64,000 nt of DNA from Candidatus Zhuqueibacterota bacterium (GCA_014728115.1 WJME01000304.1:1-64000); one strand, 5' to 3'. Counted from the stretch's first letter, positions 35,853-44,696 are shown. Made by a program: numbers and translations. The notes: generated from the letters alone by a model not told the origin.

Positions 35853-35882
35853 AAAAATACATAACTTTCTTAGGCTTAGAAA

Positions 35883-35920
35883 AGCATATCGATCCTAAAA
35901 CAAATGGATCGATATGCTTG
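35883..35920 (-). terminator. Stem-loop after the pilin gene, probably a leaky terminator
   Basis: A perfect 14-bp stem (35883-35896 with 35907-35920) has a 10-base loop. On the minus strand it is followed by only TTTT-C-T. It sits between the pilin stop and PilC, where partial termination would give excess pilin mRNA. Confidence 0.65.
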
Positions 35921-35946
35921 ATAAATTTTAATGAGATATGAAATTG

Positions 35947-36375
35947 TTAATTTGCTACTGGAGCGATAACAGTTTTCCCATTAGTATCAAATGACAACTC
36001 GTATTTGACTGTAAGAGTGGTATCCTCTTTGAGTTTCGCAGTGATATCTGCTGTAGTAGCAGTACCATTCAAGTCAAAGATACCATTTTCGTTGGTATAA
36101 GTTTCTGTGACAGAATTGCCATTCATATCAAATTTATAACCAATTTTGGGGAAAGTAAGAGCGGCCAAACTATCTGCTGTTTTTCCAGCTCCTCCAAGCA
36201 TAGTAGGCTTGCGATAGTATTCTTCAATACGGGCCATCATAGTCAAAACATCCTGACGCACTGCATCTTCATTTGCTTTGACAGCTCCCTGGCCGAACAG
36301 ATTGATTCCGACGACAATCGCCAGGCCGACGATAATGGCGCCGAGTACGAGTAATAAGAGTTGTTGTTGTCCCAT
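35947..36375 (-). CDS. Major pilin-like protein with minimal Met-Gly leader
   Basis: 142 residues. It starts MGQQQLLLLVLGAIIVG, a hydrophobic helix to about residue 25, followed by an amphipathic helix (VKANEDAVRQDVLTMMARI) and a small beta-rich C-terminal domain. This is pilin topology. The usual leader and the Glu at mature position 5 are absent. The start has a strong TGAGGAG site. It is the first structural gene of the assembly block, 97 bases after the receiver gene, and is followed by a stem-loop, fitting high expression. Confidence 0.75.
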   Translation of the reverse strand: MGQQQLLLLVLGAIIVGLAIVVGINLFGQGAVKANEDAVRQDVLTMMARIEEYYRKPTMLGGAGKTADSLAALTFPKIGYKFDMNGNSVTETYTNENGIFDLNGTATTADITAKLKEDTTLTVKYELSFDTNGKTVIAPVAN

Positions 36376-36472
36376 TACGGCTCCTCATGTGTTTGTTTGG
36401 TTAATGAGTTAAATGTAGAACATTAGAGAATTGCTTTCTTTCTGTAGTCCGGGTTCTCCTCCTTTAGCTGAT

Positions 36473-36871
36473 TCACTTGCCATTTACTGTCGACGCCCCG
36501 GTGTGTTGTGAGTAAACTGGATCCCCCCAAGACAACATCGATACAAGCATAGACAACTCGAACGGTTTCGATAAATGTTGTATCTTTGACCCGATGCGTC
36601 CGGTATCTTTATAATCATTAATATCATAGGCAGTCATAAGGATGATATGGAGATGTTCATCACAATTATTGGCACGGCGAGCCAATTCAAGTCCGTTCAT
36701 ATCAGCCATTTTCAAATCGGTCAACAAAACGTCAAAGGACTGACCGTCCAAAAGCTCGAGTGCGCGGAAGGCATTGGTACACGATTCGACCGCATACCCA
36801 TTGCGTTTTAACCCCAAACTGAGAGAGAACAAGAAATTCTTGTTATCATCTACAACCAATATTCGCTTCAT
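36473..36871 (-). CDS. CheY-like single-domain response regulator
   Basis: 132 residues, just a receiver: acidic pair in VVDDN, phospho-acceptor Asp52 (LLTDLKMAD), switch Thr (LMTAYD) and Lys in HLSKPF are all present. There is no output domain, so it would act by protein contact, as PilG/PilH-type regulators do in twitching motility. It heads the leftward pilus block and has a candidate sigma-54 promoter and repeat sites upstream. Confidence 0.9.
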   Translation of the reverse strand: MKRILVVDDNKNFLFSLSLGLKRNGYAVESCTNAFRALELLDGQSFDVLLTDLKMADMNGLELARRANNCDEHLHIILMTAYDINDYKDTGRIGSKIQHLSKPFELSMLVSMLSWGDPVYSQHTGASTVNGK

Positions 36872-36961
36872 GCTGCCTCTTTTTATTCAATGCTGCGTTC
36901 ATGCGGCTGCAGCCGCTGTTTAGCCCCCAATTATGCCTTGCAATGATGCTGTTCGACAGAA

Positions 36962-36977
36962 TTCAACTATCATGCCA
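36962..36977 (-). promoter_or_regulatory. Sigma-54-like promoter TGGCATGATAGTTGAA for the receiver/pilus block
   Basis: Reading leftward, the -24 GG and overall spacing match the sigma-54 consensus, but the -12 GC is GA. It would start transcription about 80 bases before the receiver gene. Confidence 0.35.
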
Positions 36978-37055
36978 AAATCCCAAAACAAAAAAACGCC
37001 ACCCTAAACATTTGTATTAACTAGGATTGTATCAAAGTGAAGAAAGTGAGAATTG

Positions 37056-37111
37056 ATTTCATTTTGCAAAAGCAATTGCAAAATGAAATGGGGAGGATTG
37101 CAAATTGAAAT
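37056..37111. promoter_or_regulatory. Three 14-bp sites (inverted pair plus direct copy), candidate enhancer
   Basis: ATTTCATTTTGCAA (37056-37069) and its exact complement TTGCAAAATGAAAT (37076-37089) form an inverted repeat with a six-base spacer. A third copy with one mismatch lies at 37098-37111, exactly 22 bases on. They are 80-150 bp upstream of the candidate sigma-54 promoter. Confidence 0.55.
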
Positions 37112-37150
37112 GACAAAAAAAACCGGATTCAATTTTGTCATTGAATCCGG
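37112..37150 (-). terminator. Rho-independent terminator of the kinase/NtrC-type regulator operon
   Basis: A perfect 10-bp stem CCGGATTCAA / TTGAATCCGG (37123-37132, 37141-37150) is followed on the minus strand by eight T. Confidence 0.9.
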
Positions 37151-37183
37151 CAGGTATATCTCTCACAGGAAATTAAATAAAGG

Positions 37184-38524
37184 TTATTCCAGACCATAGG
37201 ATTTTAACTTGCGCCACAAAGTCGTAGTAGAGATACCGAGCTTTTCAGCCGCCATTTTTTGGTTGCCTTTGTAAATCTGCAGGGTCTCTAGAATCGAAAG
37301 CTTTTCGATATCTGCCAGGGTCTTGCCTTCCCAAAAAGGAGCTGACGATTTTTTAGAAAGCGATTTGCTCGAAGAAAAAAGAAAATGTTTGGGCTCCAGT
37401 TTAGAGGCGTAATTGATCGCCAACGTGCGTTCTATGACATTCTCCAGCTCGCGCACATTGCCGGGCCAATCCCATTCGCCCAGTCTTTGCAGCGCCCGTT
37501 CAGACAATTCCGGAGTCGGCTTTAACAGCTTTTGCGAATATTTTTTCAAAAAATATTTCCCCAACAAGGGAATATCTTCTTTGCGTTCCCGTAAAGGAGG
37601 AATATGAATCGGAATCACATTCAGACGGTAATAGAGATCTTCACGAAAGCGACCTTCCCTTACTTCTTTTTCCAAATCCTTGTTTGTCGCTGCGATGACC
37701 CGCACATCCACCCCAATGGAACGGCTCTCGCCGAGTCGTCGGATCTCTCCCTCTTGCAACACACGCAATAATTTGACCTGGGTGGTCATCGAAATCTCGC
37801 CAATCTCATCGAGAAACAGCGTACTCCCCTTGGCCTCTTCAAACAATCCTTTGCGGTCTTTGACCGCTCCGGTAAACGCGCCTTTTACATGTCCGAACAA
37901 TTCGCTTTCCAACAGCGATTCGGTCAATGCCCCGCAATTCACACTGATCATCGGCTGATCAGCACGGATACTTTTGGCATGAATGGCCTTGGCAACCAGT
38001 TCTTTGCCGGTTCCGCTTTCACCGGAAATCAAAATCGTACTCTCTGTTCCGGCGACCTGGCTCACCATCCAAAGCACCTTGTTGAGGGAATCGGATTGAC
38101 CGATAATGGAATCAAAAGCATGCTTGTGCGCTGGTCGCAATCCGGCATTGATTTTTGGTTGCATCTTTTTTTGCAACGCTTTTTGCACCAGCATTAAAAA
38201 GCGCCCACTGTCGACAGGTTTCGTCACATAGTCGAACGCGCCCAGTTTCATGGCCTGAACGCTGTTTTCGATACTGCCGAATGCAGTCAAAAGGATCACT
38301 TGCGTATTGGGAAATTTTTTCTTTGTTTCCTGCAACACCTGCATACCATCGACCGGTTCCATTTTGAGATCTGTGATCACCAGATCAAAGAACCGCTTGT
38401 TGAGTTCTTCCATGGCAATAGAACCGTTGCATGCTTCGGAAACGGCAAAGCCCTGCTTTTTTAGCAGGATAGACAAAACTTTACGGGGATTTGCCTTGTC
38501 TTCCACAATAAGAATTTCAGGCAT
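37184..38524 (-). CDS. Sigma-54-dependent NtrC-family response regulator
   Basis: 446 residues from ATG 38524, which has AGGAG seven bases upstream; a frame extending to 38539 is open but less likely. The receiver is intact (Asp52 in VITDLKMEP, Lys in YVTKPV). The AAA+ domain has GESGTGKE, GAFTGA and LFLDEIGE. The Fis-type helix-turn-helix is at the very end (NQKMAAEKLGISTTTLWRKL). The start overlaps the kinase stop by eight bases. By position it is the best candidate to bind the repeat sites at 37056-37111 and switch on the pilus block. Confidence 0.95.
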   Translation of the reverse strand: MPEILIVEDKANPRKVLSILLKKQGFAVSEACNGSIAMEELNKRFFDLVITDLKMEPVDGMQVLQETKKKFPNTQVILLTAFGSIENSVQAMKLGAFDYVTKPVDSGRFLMLVQKALQKKMQPKINAGLRPAHKHAFDSIIGQSDSLNKVLWMVSQVAGTESTILISGESGTGKELVAKAIHAKSIRADQPMISVNCGALTESLLESELFGHVKGAFTGAVKDRKGLFEEAKGSTLFLDEIGEISMTTQVKLLRVLQEGEIRRLGESRSIGVDVRVIAATNKDLEKEVREGRFREDLYYRLNVIPIHIPPLRERKEDIPLLGKYFLKKYSQKLLKPTPELSERALQRLGEWDWPGNVRELENVIERTLAINYASKLEPKHFLFSSSKSLSKKSSAPFWEGKTLADIEKLSILETLQIYKGNQKMAAEKLGISTTTLWRKLKSYGLE

Positions 38525-40517
38525 ACTTGAACTCCTCATCTGATTCGACCAGCATAGGTTGAACCGGCAAGTAGATGGTAAAGACCGTCCCTTTTCCCGG
38601 TCGACTGGTTACTGCTATTTCGCCCCGATGATTTTGCACAATCCTGTCGCAGATTGATAGTCCCATTCCCCCGCCCTTTTCCTTGGAAGAAAAGAAGGGA
38701 GTAAAGATTTTCTTTATCTGTTCCTTTTCAATCCCCAGCCCACTGTCCTGTATACGAATAATCACCATTTGCTCATCATGCCATCGATGACGCAATCCTA
38801 CGGTTGTTGAAATGGCCAGGACACCGCCCAACGGCATGGCCTCGGTTGCATTTACGATCATATTGATCATCACCTGACGCAATTGATTGGCATCGGCATA
38901 GATCTTTGGAACAGTGTCAAGCCCCAACTTGACTTTAATTTTATCCCCAAATGTTCCCTTGAATAGCACCAGGGTATCTCTGATCAGCTTGTTGACGTCG
39001 GTCTCTTTACATTGAGCCTTGTCAAGTCGTGCAAATTTTAAAAAATCACTGATGATATTATCCAACCGGGAAGACTCTTCACAGATAATATTCATCAACT
39101 CTTTATCCTCACTTTGTAATGACAGACTGTTTTGCAGAATCTCTACAGAAGTCTTGATCGCGCCCAAAGGGTTGCGTATTTCGTGTGCGATCGAAGCAGA
39201 AATCTCTCCGATTGCGGCCAGCTGCTTTGTACGATTCAGTTGGTTTTCCAGCTCTCTCAGTTGAGACACATCCGTCAGAGAGGTCAGTACATAGTTGCTC
39301 TCGGGCACTTTTTTAATAGAGAGGTGAATACTTTTAAAAATGTTCTCCCCTCGCTTCAAGGTACAGTCAAAATGGTGAATTTGAAAGTCCTTGTGTTTTT
39401 CGATGTGATCCAGCACCTGGTCGATTCGTTCGGCATCTTTATGTATGAAAAAATCTGTCAAACGGTGTCGATTTTCGATATCCGATGTTTTCATCCCTAT
39501 CAAAGCTTCAAATTGTGGGTTGACCATTGCGATGGTTTTATTCAGTGTCAGCAAACACACTGCAGTACCCACTTGCTCAAACAGCGTTCGGTATTTTTGC
39601 TCCGATTCCTGTAGTAATCGGGTTCTTTCACGGACATGTTGCTCGAGTGTTGCGGTATATTCTTTCAACCGGGCTTGCGAGCGTCTGAGACGACCAACCA
39701 TATCATTGAACGAATACGCGAGCAATCCGAGTTCATCTTTACGGCCATTCGCCACGGTTTGTTCGAGATCGCCTACAGCAACTCTTTTCGTGGCATAAAC
39801 CAGAGAATTAATCGGCTTGATGATGCGATTGGCGATCAAAATGCTGATGCCGATAAAGGTAGCGGTAAACACCAGAGTAAACCATATCGTGCCTCTGATC
39901 AGGACATCTCGTTTATCCTGCATTTCTCGGGCAGAGAGCCCCACCACCAGAGTTCCCAACCGGTCTCCGGTGAGAACCTGGCCGATGGCATGACTTCTCG
40001 AAGACCTGGCGAAGAGCAGACGCTCATCCTTGATCGGTTCTTTTATGTCAAAGATCGGCTGGACGACCTGATATAAAGGATCATCCTTGGCAGATTGGAA
40101 ATGTCGATAAGAGTCCGCCGCCAGGGAATGGGAATAGATTTCGTCGTTGAATAACCAGTCCGGATCCCAGATCGCCAGTATCTCTTGCTCAGAATTAAAA
40201 ACCACAGCATAGCGTAATTCACCACCACTCATCATTCCTAGAAGATAATTTTGCAGTTGAACCTGATCCTCAACCAGTGTCGCCGGCGCCATATGAAACG
40301 CGAGATTCTGAGTCAAAGAGAGTGCCCAGCGGCGGAACTCTTTTTTATGATTGTCCAGGGTGAATTTGAAAAACAATCCACCCGATAAAACCGAAAAGAT
40401 GATCGTTACGGCCGCAATCGACAAAACCCATCGGGTCTTTAAACTAGCAGTATACGTTTGACCGTTGCGACTGAAAAGAACACCCGATTTTTCCAATATT
40501 TTCTTGAGGTGTTGCAA
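38517..40517 (-). CDS. Hybrid-free sensor histidine kinase with HAMP and PAS domains
   Basis: 666 residues. Helix 1 lies near 28-52, then an extracytoplasmic sensor of about 150 residues, helix 2 near 208-232, a HAMP domain, a coiled stretch, a PAS domain (about 305-420) and HisKA with SIAHEIRNPLGAIK. The ATPase domain has an N box (NMIVNATEAMPLGG), G1 (DSGLGI) and G2 (GGGMGLSI). No receiver is attached. It phosphorylates the overlapping NtrC-type regulator. A periplasmic binding protein encoded just upstream in the same operon could deliver the signal to its sensor domain. Confidence 0.93.
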   Translation of the reverse strand: MQHLKKILEKSGVLFSRNGQTYTASLKTRWVLSIAAVTIIFSVLSGGLFFKFTLDNHKKEFRRWALSLTQNLAFHMAPATLVEDQVQLQNYLLGMMSGGELRYAVVFNSEQEILAIWDPDWLFNDEIYSHSLAADSYRHFQSAKDDPLYQVVQPIFDIKEPIKDERLLFARSSRSHAIGQVLTGDRLGTLVVGLSAREMQDKRDVLIRGTIWFTLVFTATFIGISILIANRIIKPINSLVYATKRVAVGDLEQTVANGRKDELGLLAYSFNDMVGRLRRSQARLKEYTATLEQHVRERTRLLQESEQKYRTLFEQVGTAVCLLTLNKTIAMVNPQFEALIGMKTSDIENRHRLTDFFIHKDAERIDQVLDHIEKHKDFQIHHFDCTLKRGENIFKSIHLSIKKVPESNYVLTSLTDVSQLRELENQLNRTKQLAAIGEISASIAHEIRNPLGAIKTSVEILQNSLSLQSEDKELMNIICEESSRLDNIISDFLKFARLDKAQCKETDVNKLIRDTLVLFKGTFGDKIKVKLGLDTVPKIYADANQLRQVMINMIVNATEAMPLGGVLAISTTVGLRHRWHDEQMVIIRIQDSGLGIEKEQIKKIFTPFFSSKEKGGGMGLSICDRIVQNHRGEIAVTSRPGKGTVFTIYLPVQPMLVESDEEFKYA

Positions 40518-40545
40518 AGAATCCTCGACTATCCGTCAAACCCTA

Positions 40546-41523
40546 TCAATAATAAATCTTATCGGCTCGATTGAGCATTTCTTCAGGTATGTTCAAGTCA
40601 TACCATTTGGCCATGCGTTTGTTGATGATGACCTTGGCCTCCTGTGGATATTTTAGTACATCTTTATTCGGAGCACCGTATTGCATAATTTCTTTGGCGA
40701 TATGAGCTGCCAGTTCACCACACTGCACGGGATCGGCCGCAAGCGACAACACCGCCCCTTTTCTGATATGGGACTCTGCGCCGCCTATGACAGGAAACCG
40801 GTGCGATATACAAAATGTCAATACATATTGCAAAAGGCTGTTATTTTGCACCCCCAGTCGGGGATGAATCCACAGCATATCGCTTTGTGCACTCAAGGAA
40901 TCCAATAGCGTCGTCAACATGCTGGCTTTCTCCACCCTTCGGGCAAGTACATCCAGGTGAATCTGTCTTGTCGCCTGATGCAAACCCTCTATCCAATCGG
41001 AGGAAATATTGTTCGGTAGCAGACAGGAAATGCGCTCTATATCCGGAAATATGCGCCGTATCAGAGCCAGTTGCGTAAAAGGGGGCAGCTCATATTCGAC
41101 AGCGTAGAAATGGTTCTCTTTGGATTTGTTTGCCGCTTCATGCCCGGACTCGTAAACCAACGTATGCACCAGAGGCACATTGATGTTCGAAAGAGATAGA
41201 AATTGAGCTGCAGGAGACCCAATACACAGGATAAGATCCGGTTTTTCCCGACTCAGAGCATGACTAAAGGCGAGTTGTTCATCCGGGTCGACCCTTCCCT
41301 GCAGGTTTAACTGAACAATCTCTGTGCCGTTGTCAAAGGAATAGACAAATCCCTCTCTGGCATTTTCATATTCCTCCAAATGATCGCTGGTTAACACAAT
41401 AATTTTGTTCGGCAAAGACCAGAGCAGACCATTTCCGAAAAAACAAAACCACACCATTGTTAAATAAATAATACGCAAATCCGTCCTCGATAACTCTATC
41501 ATATTTGCGCAAGGAAGATGCAT
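40546..41523 (-). CDS. ABC transporter substrate-binding-like protein (TrpX/ABC_sub_bind type)
   Basis: 325 residues; an internal Met at residue 8 is an alternative start and neither has a clear ribosome site. A hydrophobic export signal (about 15-36) precedes a two-lobe type 1 binding-protein fold (PDLILCIGSPAAQFL, VPLVHTLVYE, then FPVIGGAESHIRKGAVLSLAADP). No permease or ATPase gene accompanies it. It leads the kinase/regulator operon by 28 bases, so it more likely serves as a ligand sensor for the kinase than for import. Confidence 0.8.
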   Translation of the reverse strand: MHLPCANMIELSRTDLRIIYLTMVWFCFFGNGLLWSLPNKIIVLTSDHLEEYENAREGFVYSFDNGTEIVQLNLQGRVDPDEQLAFSHALSREKPDLILCIGSPAAQFLSLSNINVPLVHTLVYESGHEAANKSKENHFYAVEYELPPFTQLALIRRIFPDIERISCLLPNNISSDWIEGLHQATRQIHLDVLARRVEKASMLTTLLDSLSAQSDMLWIHPRLGVQNNSLLQYVLTFCISHRFPVIGGAESHIRKGAVLSLAADPVQCGELAAHIAKEIMQYGAPNKDVLKYPQEAKVIINKRMAKWYDLNIPEEMLNRADKIYY

Positions 41524-41705
41524 TAAAACTTTGATGCATTTCTCGTAAAGAGAAGGCGGGATGCTTGGCTAAAACAGAAACTCACCAGAGGTCCATTGTA
41601 CGCAAAGAACGATTTCACACAACCACCCGACACAACGCTTATCGTTTGCGTTACGCCACAACGCTTCTTACCGTCCGTCCCAAAAATGGAGGCAAGGGTG
41701 CAGGA

Positions 41706-41723
41706 TATCCGTTTAAACGGATA
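41706..41723. promoter_or_regulatory. Perfect 18-bp palindrome TATCCGTTTAAACGGATA, candidate operator
   Basis: It overlaps the -10 element and start point of the promoter at 41721-41749, the classic position of a repressor site. It lies about 190 bases upstream of the binding protein-kinase-regulator operon. No T-run follows on either strand, so it is not a terminator. Confidence 0.5.
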
Positions 41724-41749
41724 CTATTTAAAGGTATATTTTCATTCAA
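41721..41749 (-). promoter_or_regulatory. Candidate sigma-70 promoter of the binding protein-kinase-regulator operon
   Basis: On the minus strand TTGAAT (41749-41744) and TAGTAT (41726-41721) are 17 bases apart. The leader would be about 190 bases and contains two copies of CACAACGCTT on the plus strand (41631 and 41657). Confidence 0.4.
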
Positions 41750-41786
41750 TAAAAAGCAAGTATTATTTTACATGATGTGAAATAGT

Positions 41787-42482
41787 TTAAAAGTTCAGTT
41801 GCACATATCTCTGCATAAGCAAAACAATCACTCGCCTGATGATAGGTTCCTGATCAGTGGAAATCATATCGGAATTTAATTTTTCGGTGTGCAAGAGAAC
41901 AAACTTTTTGGGTTCCTGAATGTTTTCAAAAGCCTGCTGTGCCTTTGGATAAACAGCTGTGGATTCGTTTGAAGCCACAATCACCGTCGCAACCTTTACA
42001 CTGTCCTTATCTGAAACATTCAGCAATTCAGCATCTGTTTCCGGATTGATCCAAACCATGGCGTCAGGCAGGTCATCTTTATGCAAATCATTCAAATAAT
42101 CGATTCGATCAAAAGTCACCAGCCCCCATTTGTGAATGGTCTGGCTGCGAACCCACTCGTTGATGAGTCTTGCGTCAGTGTCCGTCTCCACCGATTCAAG
42201 CATCCAAACATCAAATCCTTGCATGCATATCTTACGGGCAGTCAACTCCCATTGCGGAAAATCGACATTAAAAAAAAGAATATGACCGTCTCGTTTAAGG
42301 TCCTTTGCATAGGTATGCACGAGACGGGCCTGACCGTCAGAGATTACAAGTGTTTCCTGATGTACCGAGTCCGGTTGGGTTTTGCACCCCAGAGTCAGTG
42401 CGATCCATAAAAAACCCAACAGGGGCAGATGGCGAGACATCGTTCGCATAAAACCGGCCACAGATATAAAAATCGATTGCAT
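41787..42482 (-). CDS. Uncharacterised lipoprotein
   Basis: 231 residues from ATG 42482, which has GAGGA six bases upstream; the TTG further up lacks one. The export signal ends in the lipobox LTLGC (Cys at about residue 33). The mature part looks like an alpha/beta fold (GHILFFNVDFPQWE, KWGLVTFDRIDYL, VATVIVASNES) reminiscent of alpha/beta-hydrolases, but I see no clear nucleophile elbow or catalytic triad. It is transcribed alone. No function is assigned. Confidence 0.7.
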   Translation of the reverse strand: MQSIFISVAGFMRTMSRHLPLLGFLWIALTLGCKTQPDSVHQETLVISDGQARLVHTYAKDLKRDGHILFFNVDFPQWELTARKICMQGFDVWMLESVETDTDARLINEWVRSQTIHKWGLVTFDRIDYLNDLHKDDLPDAMVWINPETDAELLNVSDKDSVKVATVIVASNESTAVYPKAQQAFENIQEPKKFVLLHTEKLNSDMISTDQEPIIRRVIVLLMQRYVQLNF

Positions 42483-42645
42483 CAAATTCCTCAACTGAAA
42501 TACAAGAGATCAAGACTGGACCATGCTAAAATGATCGTAATGAGCAAAGCAATATACATCCTTTTATCGATGAAAACAATACTCTTGTCAGTCTTTAAAG
42601 GCTGCTTTTATAGCTTTTTATCAAAGGTTAAACCCCACATAATCC

Positions 42646-42674
42646 TTGCATCCCATTTGATGATTCAATATATT
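42646..42674 (+). promoter_or_regulatory. Sigma-70 promoter of the OPT transporter gene
   Basis: TTGCAT (42646-42651) and TATATT (42669-42674) are 17 bases apart, giving a start near 42681 and a leader of about 33 bases. Confidence 0.55.
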
Positions 42675-42713
42675 GGGCAGCAAACAAGTTAGGGCACTAT
42701 GGAGAACTGAGCT

Positions 42714-44696
42714 ATGCAAACCAACGAAAAGTCTTTACCGGAAAATGCGTATCGACCGCTAAAGCCGGGCGAAGAATATGTACCCGTGGTTCCTGTTGAC
42801 AAACCCTTACCCGAGGTGACCCCTTACTCTTTGATCTGGGGGCTTTTGTATGCCGCTATTTTCTCTGCTGCTGCTGCCTTTTTGGGATTGAAAATAGGTC
42901 AGGTCTTTGAGGCAGCAATTCCTATCGCTATTCTGGCCGTCGGTACCTCTGTTTTTACAAAACGAAAAAACGCGCTCTCGGAAAATGTCATCATTCAATC
43001 CATCGGAGCGGCATCCGGCGTGGTCGTTGCCGGAGCCATTTTCACGATCCCTGCGATTTATATCCTCGATCTGGATGCACAGTTTTTTCAAATTTTTCTT
43101 TCTTCTCTCTTTGGGGGCTTTTTGGGAATCCTCTTTTTGATTCCGTTTCGAAAATATTTTGTCCAGGAAATGCATGGCATGTTCCCCTTTCCAGAGGCCA
43201 CGGCGACCACCGAAGTGCTCATTGCCGGAGAATCAGGCGGAGAACAAGCCAAAATCTTGCTCAAGGCAATGGGCATCGGGGGTGTGTACAATTTTTTCAT
43301 GGCTACCTTTCACTGGTGGGGAGAGGTCTTTAACAGCCGGGCAATACCCTTTATGCAGGGATTGGCTGAAGATGCAAAACTGGTTTTCAGGCTCAATGTC
43401 GATGCGGCAATCGTAGGCCTCGGCTACATTGTCGGACTAAAGTATTCCGCCATTATCACAGCCGGCTCCTTTTTATCCTGGTTTGTATTCATTCCTGTCA
43501 TTTACTTTTTTGGCCAGCATCTCGATGTCGTTGTGGGCAGCACCGCCTCTACACTGATCGCGAATATGAGCGCTGAGGAAATTTTCAGCTCATATGTCCG
43601 CCATATCGGCATCGGTGGCATTGCTTGCGCCGGGCTCATTGGCATCATCAAATCATCGGGAATCATCAAAGGCGCGATGACCCTGGCCTGGAAAGAGATT
43701 ATCGGCGGTAAAGCTCTTGACCAAACAGCTGAAAATCGCATGCAAAAAGATATGCGTATGGGCACGGTCGGCGGCATCATTCTTCTCGTCATTTTGGCCA
43801 TTTTCCTCTTTTTCTGGCTCGGCGTCGTGAATAATATCTGGCATGCTGTGGTCGGATTGCTGATCGTCACCATTATCGCCTTTCTATTTACAACGGTCGC
43901 AGCAAGAGCCATCGCGATTGTGGGGACCAATCCCGTCTCCGGCATGACCCTGATGACCCTGATCATTTCTTCCGTCCTCCTCGTACGTGTCGGATTAGCC
44001 GGTCCTACCGGAATGGTTTCTGCACTGATCATCGGAGGAGTCGTATGTACTGCACTATCCATGGCCGGAGGGTTTATCACAGACCTGAAAATCGGCTATT
44101 GGCTGGGAACCACCCCCGTCACACAACAGAAATATAAATTTTTAGGCACTTTGGTCGCAGCGGCCTCAGTGGGACTGGTCATCATGATGCTCAATGAGAC
44201 ATATGGTTTCGGTCCCGGCAGTCAGCTAGCGGCGCCGCAAGCCAATGCCATGGCCGCAGTCATCAAACCCCTGATGTCCAATCAACCGGCACCATGGTTG
44301 CTCTACCTCGCCGGAGCGATCTTTGCCTTAATTCTGGAGATGGTCGGCATCCCACCCCTGGCCTTTGCACTAGGCATGTATCTGCCTCTTGAACTCAATA
44401 CCCCTCTTCTGGTGGGTGGGATCATTGCCTATTTTGTGAGTAAAAGTGCTAAAGAAGAAACAGTCGCACGCAAACGCCGCGAACGGGGAACACTGATCGC
44501 ATCAGGATTTATTGCCGGTGGGGCTATCATGGGGGTTCTGTCTGCTCTGTTAAAATATGTTCGCTTTGACGAACTGGCATTTATTCAACCCATTATTCTG
44601 ACAGAGTGGGCCGAGTCCCATAGCGGTGAACTGCTCGGATTATCCCTCTTTGCCCTGCTCAGTGTTTATTTTTATTGGGATAGCAAGCGAGTATAA
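42714..44696 (+). CDS. OPT family oligopeptide transporter
   Basis: 660 residues and about 15 membrane helices. Family features include the N-terminal LRAI-type helix (IFSAAAAFLGLKIGQ), a FPFPEATATTEVL segment and VGTNPVSGMTL in the middle. OPT permeases of bacteria import peptides or metal chelates by proton symport across the inner membrane. GGAGAAC precedes the start. It is a single-gene unit with its own promoter and no binding protein, as usual for the family. Substrate is unknown. Confidence 0.93.
   Translation: MQTNEKSLPENAYRPLKPGEEYVPVVPVDKPLPEVTPYSLIWGLLYAAIFSAAAAFLGLKIGQVFEAAIPIAILAVGTSVFTKRKNALSENVIIQSIGAASGVVVAGAIFTIPAIYILDLDAQFFQIFLSSLFGGFLGILFLIPFRKYFVQEMHGMFPFPEATATTEVLIAGESGGEQAKILLKAMGIGGVYNFFMATFHWWGEVFNSRAIPFMQGLAEDAKLVFRLNVDAAIVGLGYIVGLKYSAIITAGSFLSWFVFIPVIYFFGQHLDVVVGSTASTLIANMSAEEIFSSYVRHIGIGGIACAGLIGIIKSSGIIKGAMTLAWKEIIGGKALDQTAENRMQKDMRMGTVGGIILLVILAIFLFFWLGVVNNIWHAVVGLLIVTIIAFLFTTVAARAIAIVGTNPVSGMTLMTLIISSVLLVRVGLAGPTGMVSALIIGGVVCTALSMAGGFITDLKIGYWLGTTPVTQQKYKFLGTLVAAASVGLVIMMLNETYGFGPGSQLAAPQANAMAAVIKPLMSNQPAPWLLYLAGAIFALILEMVGIPPLAFALGMYLPLELNTPLLVGGIIAYFVSKSAKEETVARKRRERGTLIASGFIAGGAIMGVLSALLKYVRFDELAFIQPIILTEWAESHSGELLGLSLFALLSVYFYWDSKRV

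Larger units (their letters stand above)
36872..37183. other. 312-base intergenic control region of the pilus block
   Basis: This gap holds a terminator for the upstream regulator gene (37112-37150), three related 14-bp sites (37056-37111) and a sigma-54-like promoter (36962-36977). No convincing small gene lies in it. Confidence 0.6.

Noticed and set aside
41565-41780. Open frame of 71 codons between the binding-protein operon and the lipoprotein gene
   Set aside because: TTG start with no ribosome site, basic low-quality composition, and the stretch holds the promoter and palindrome of the leftward operon.
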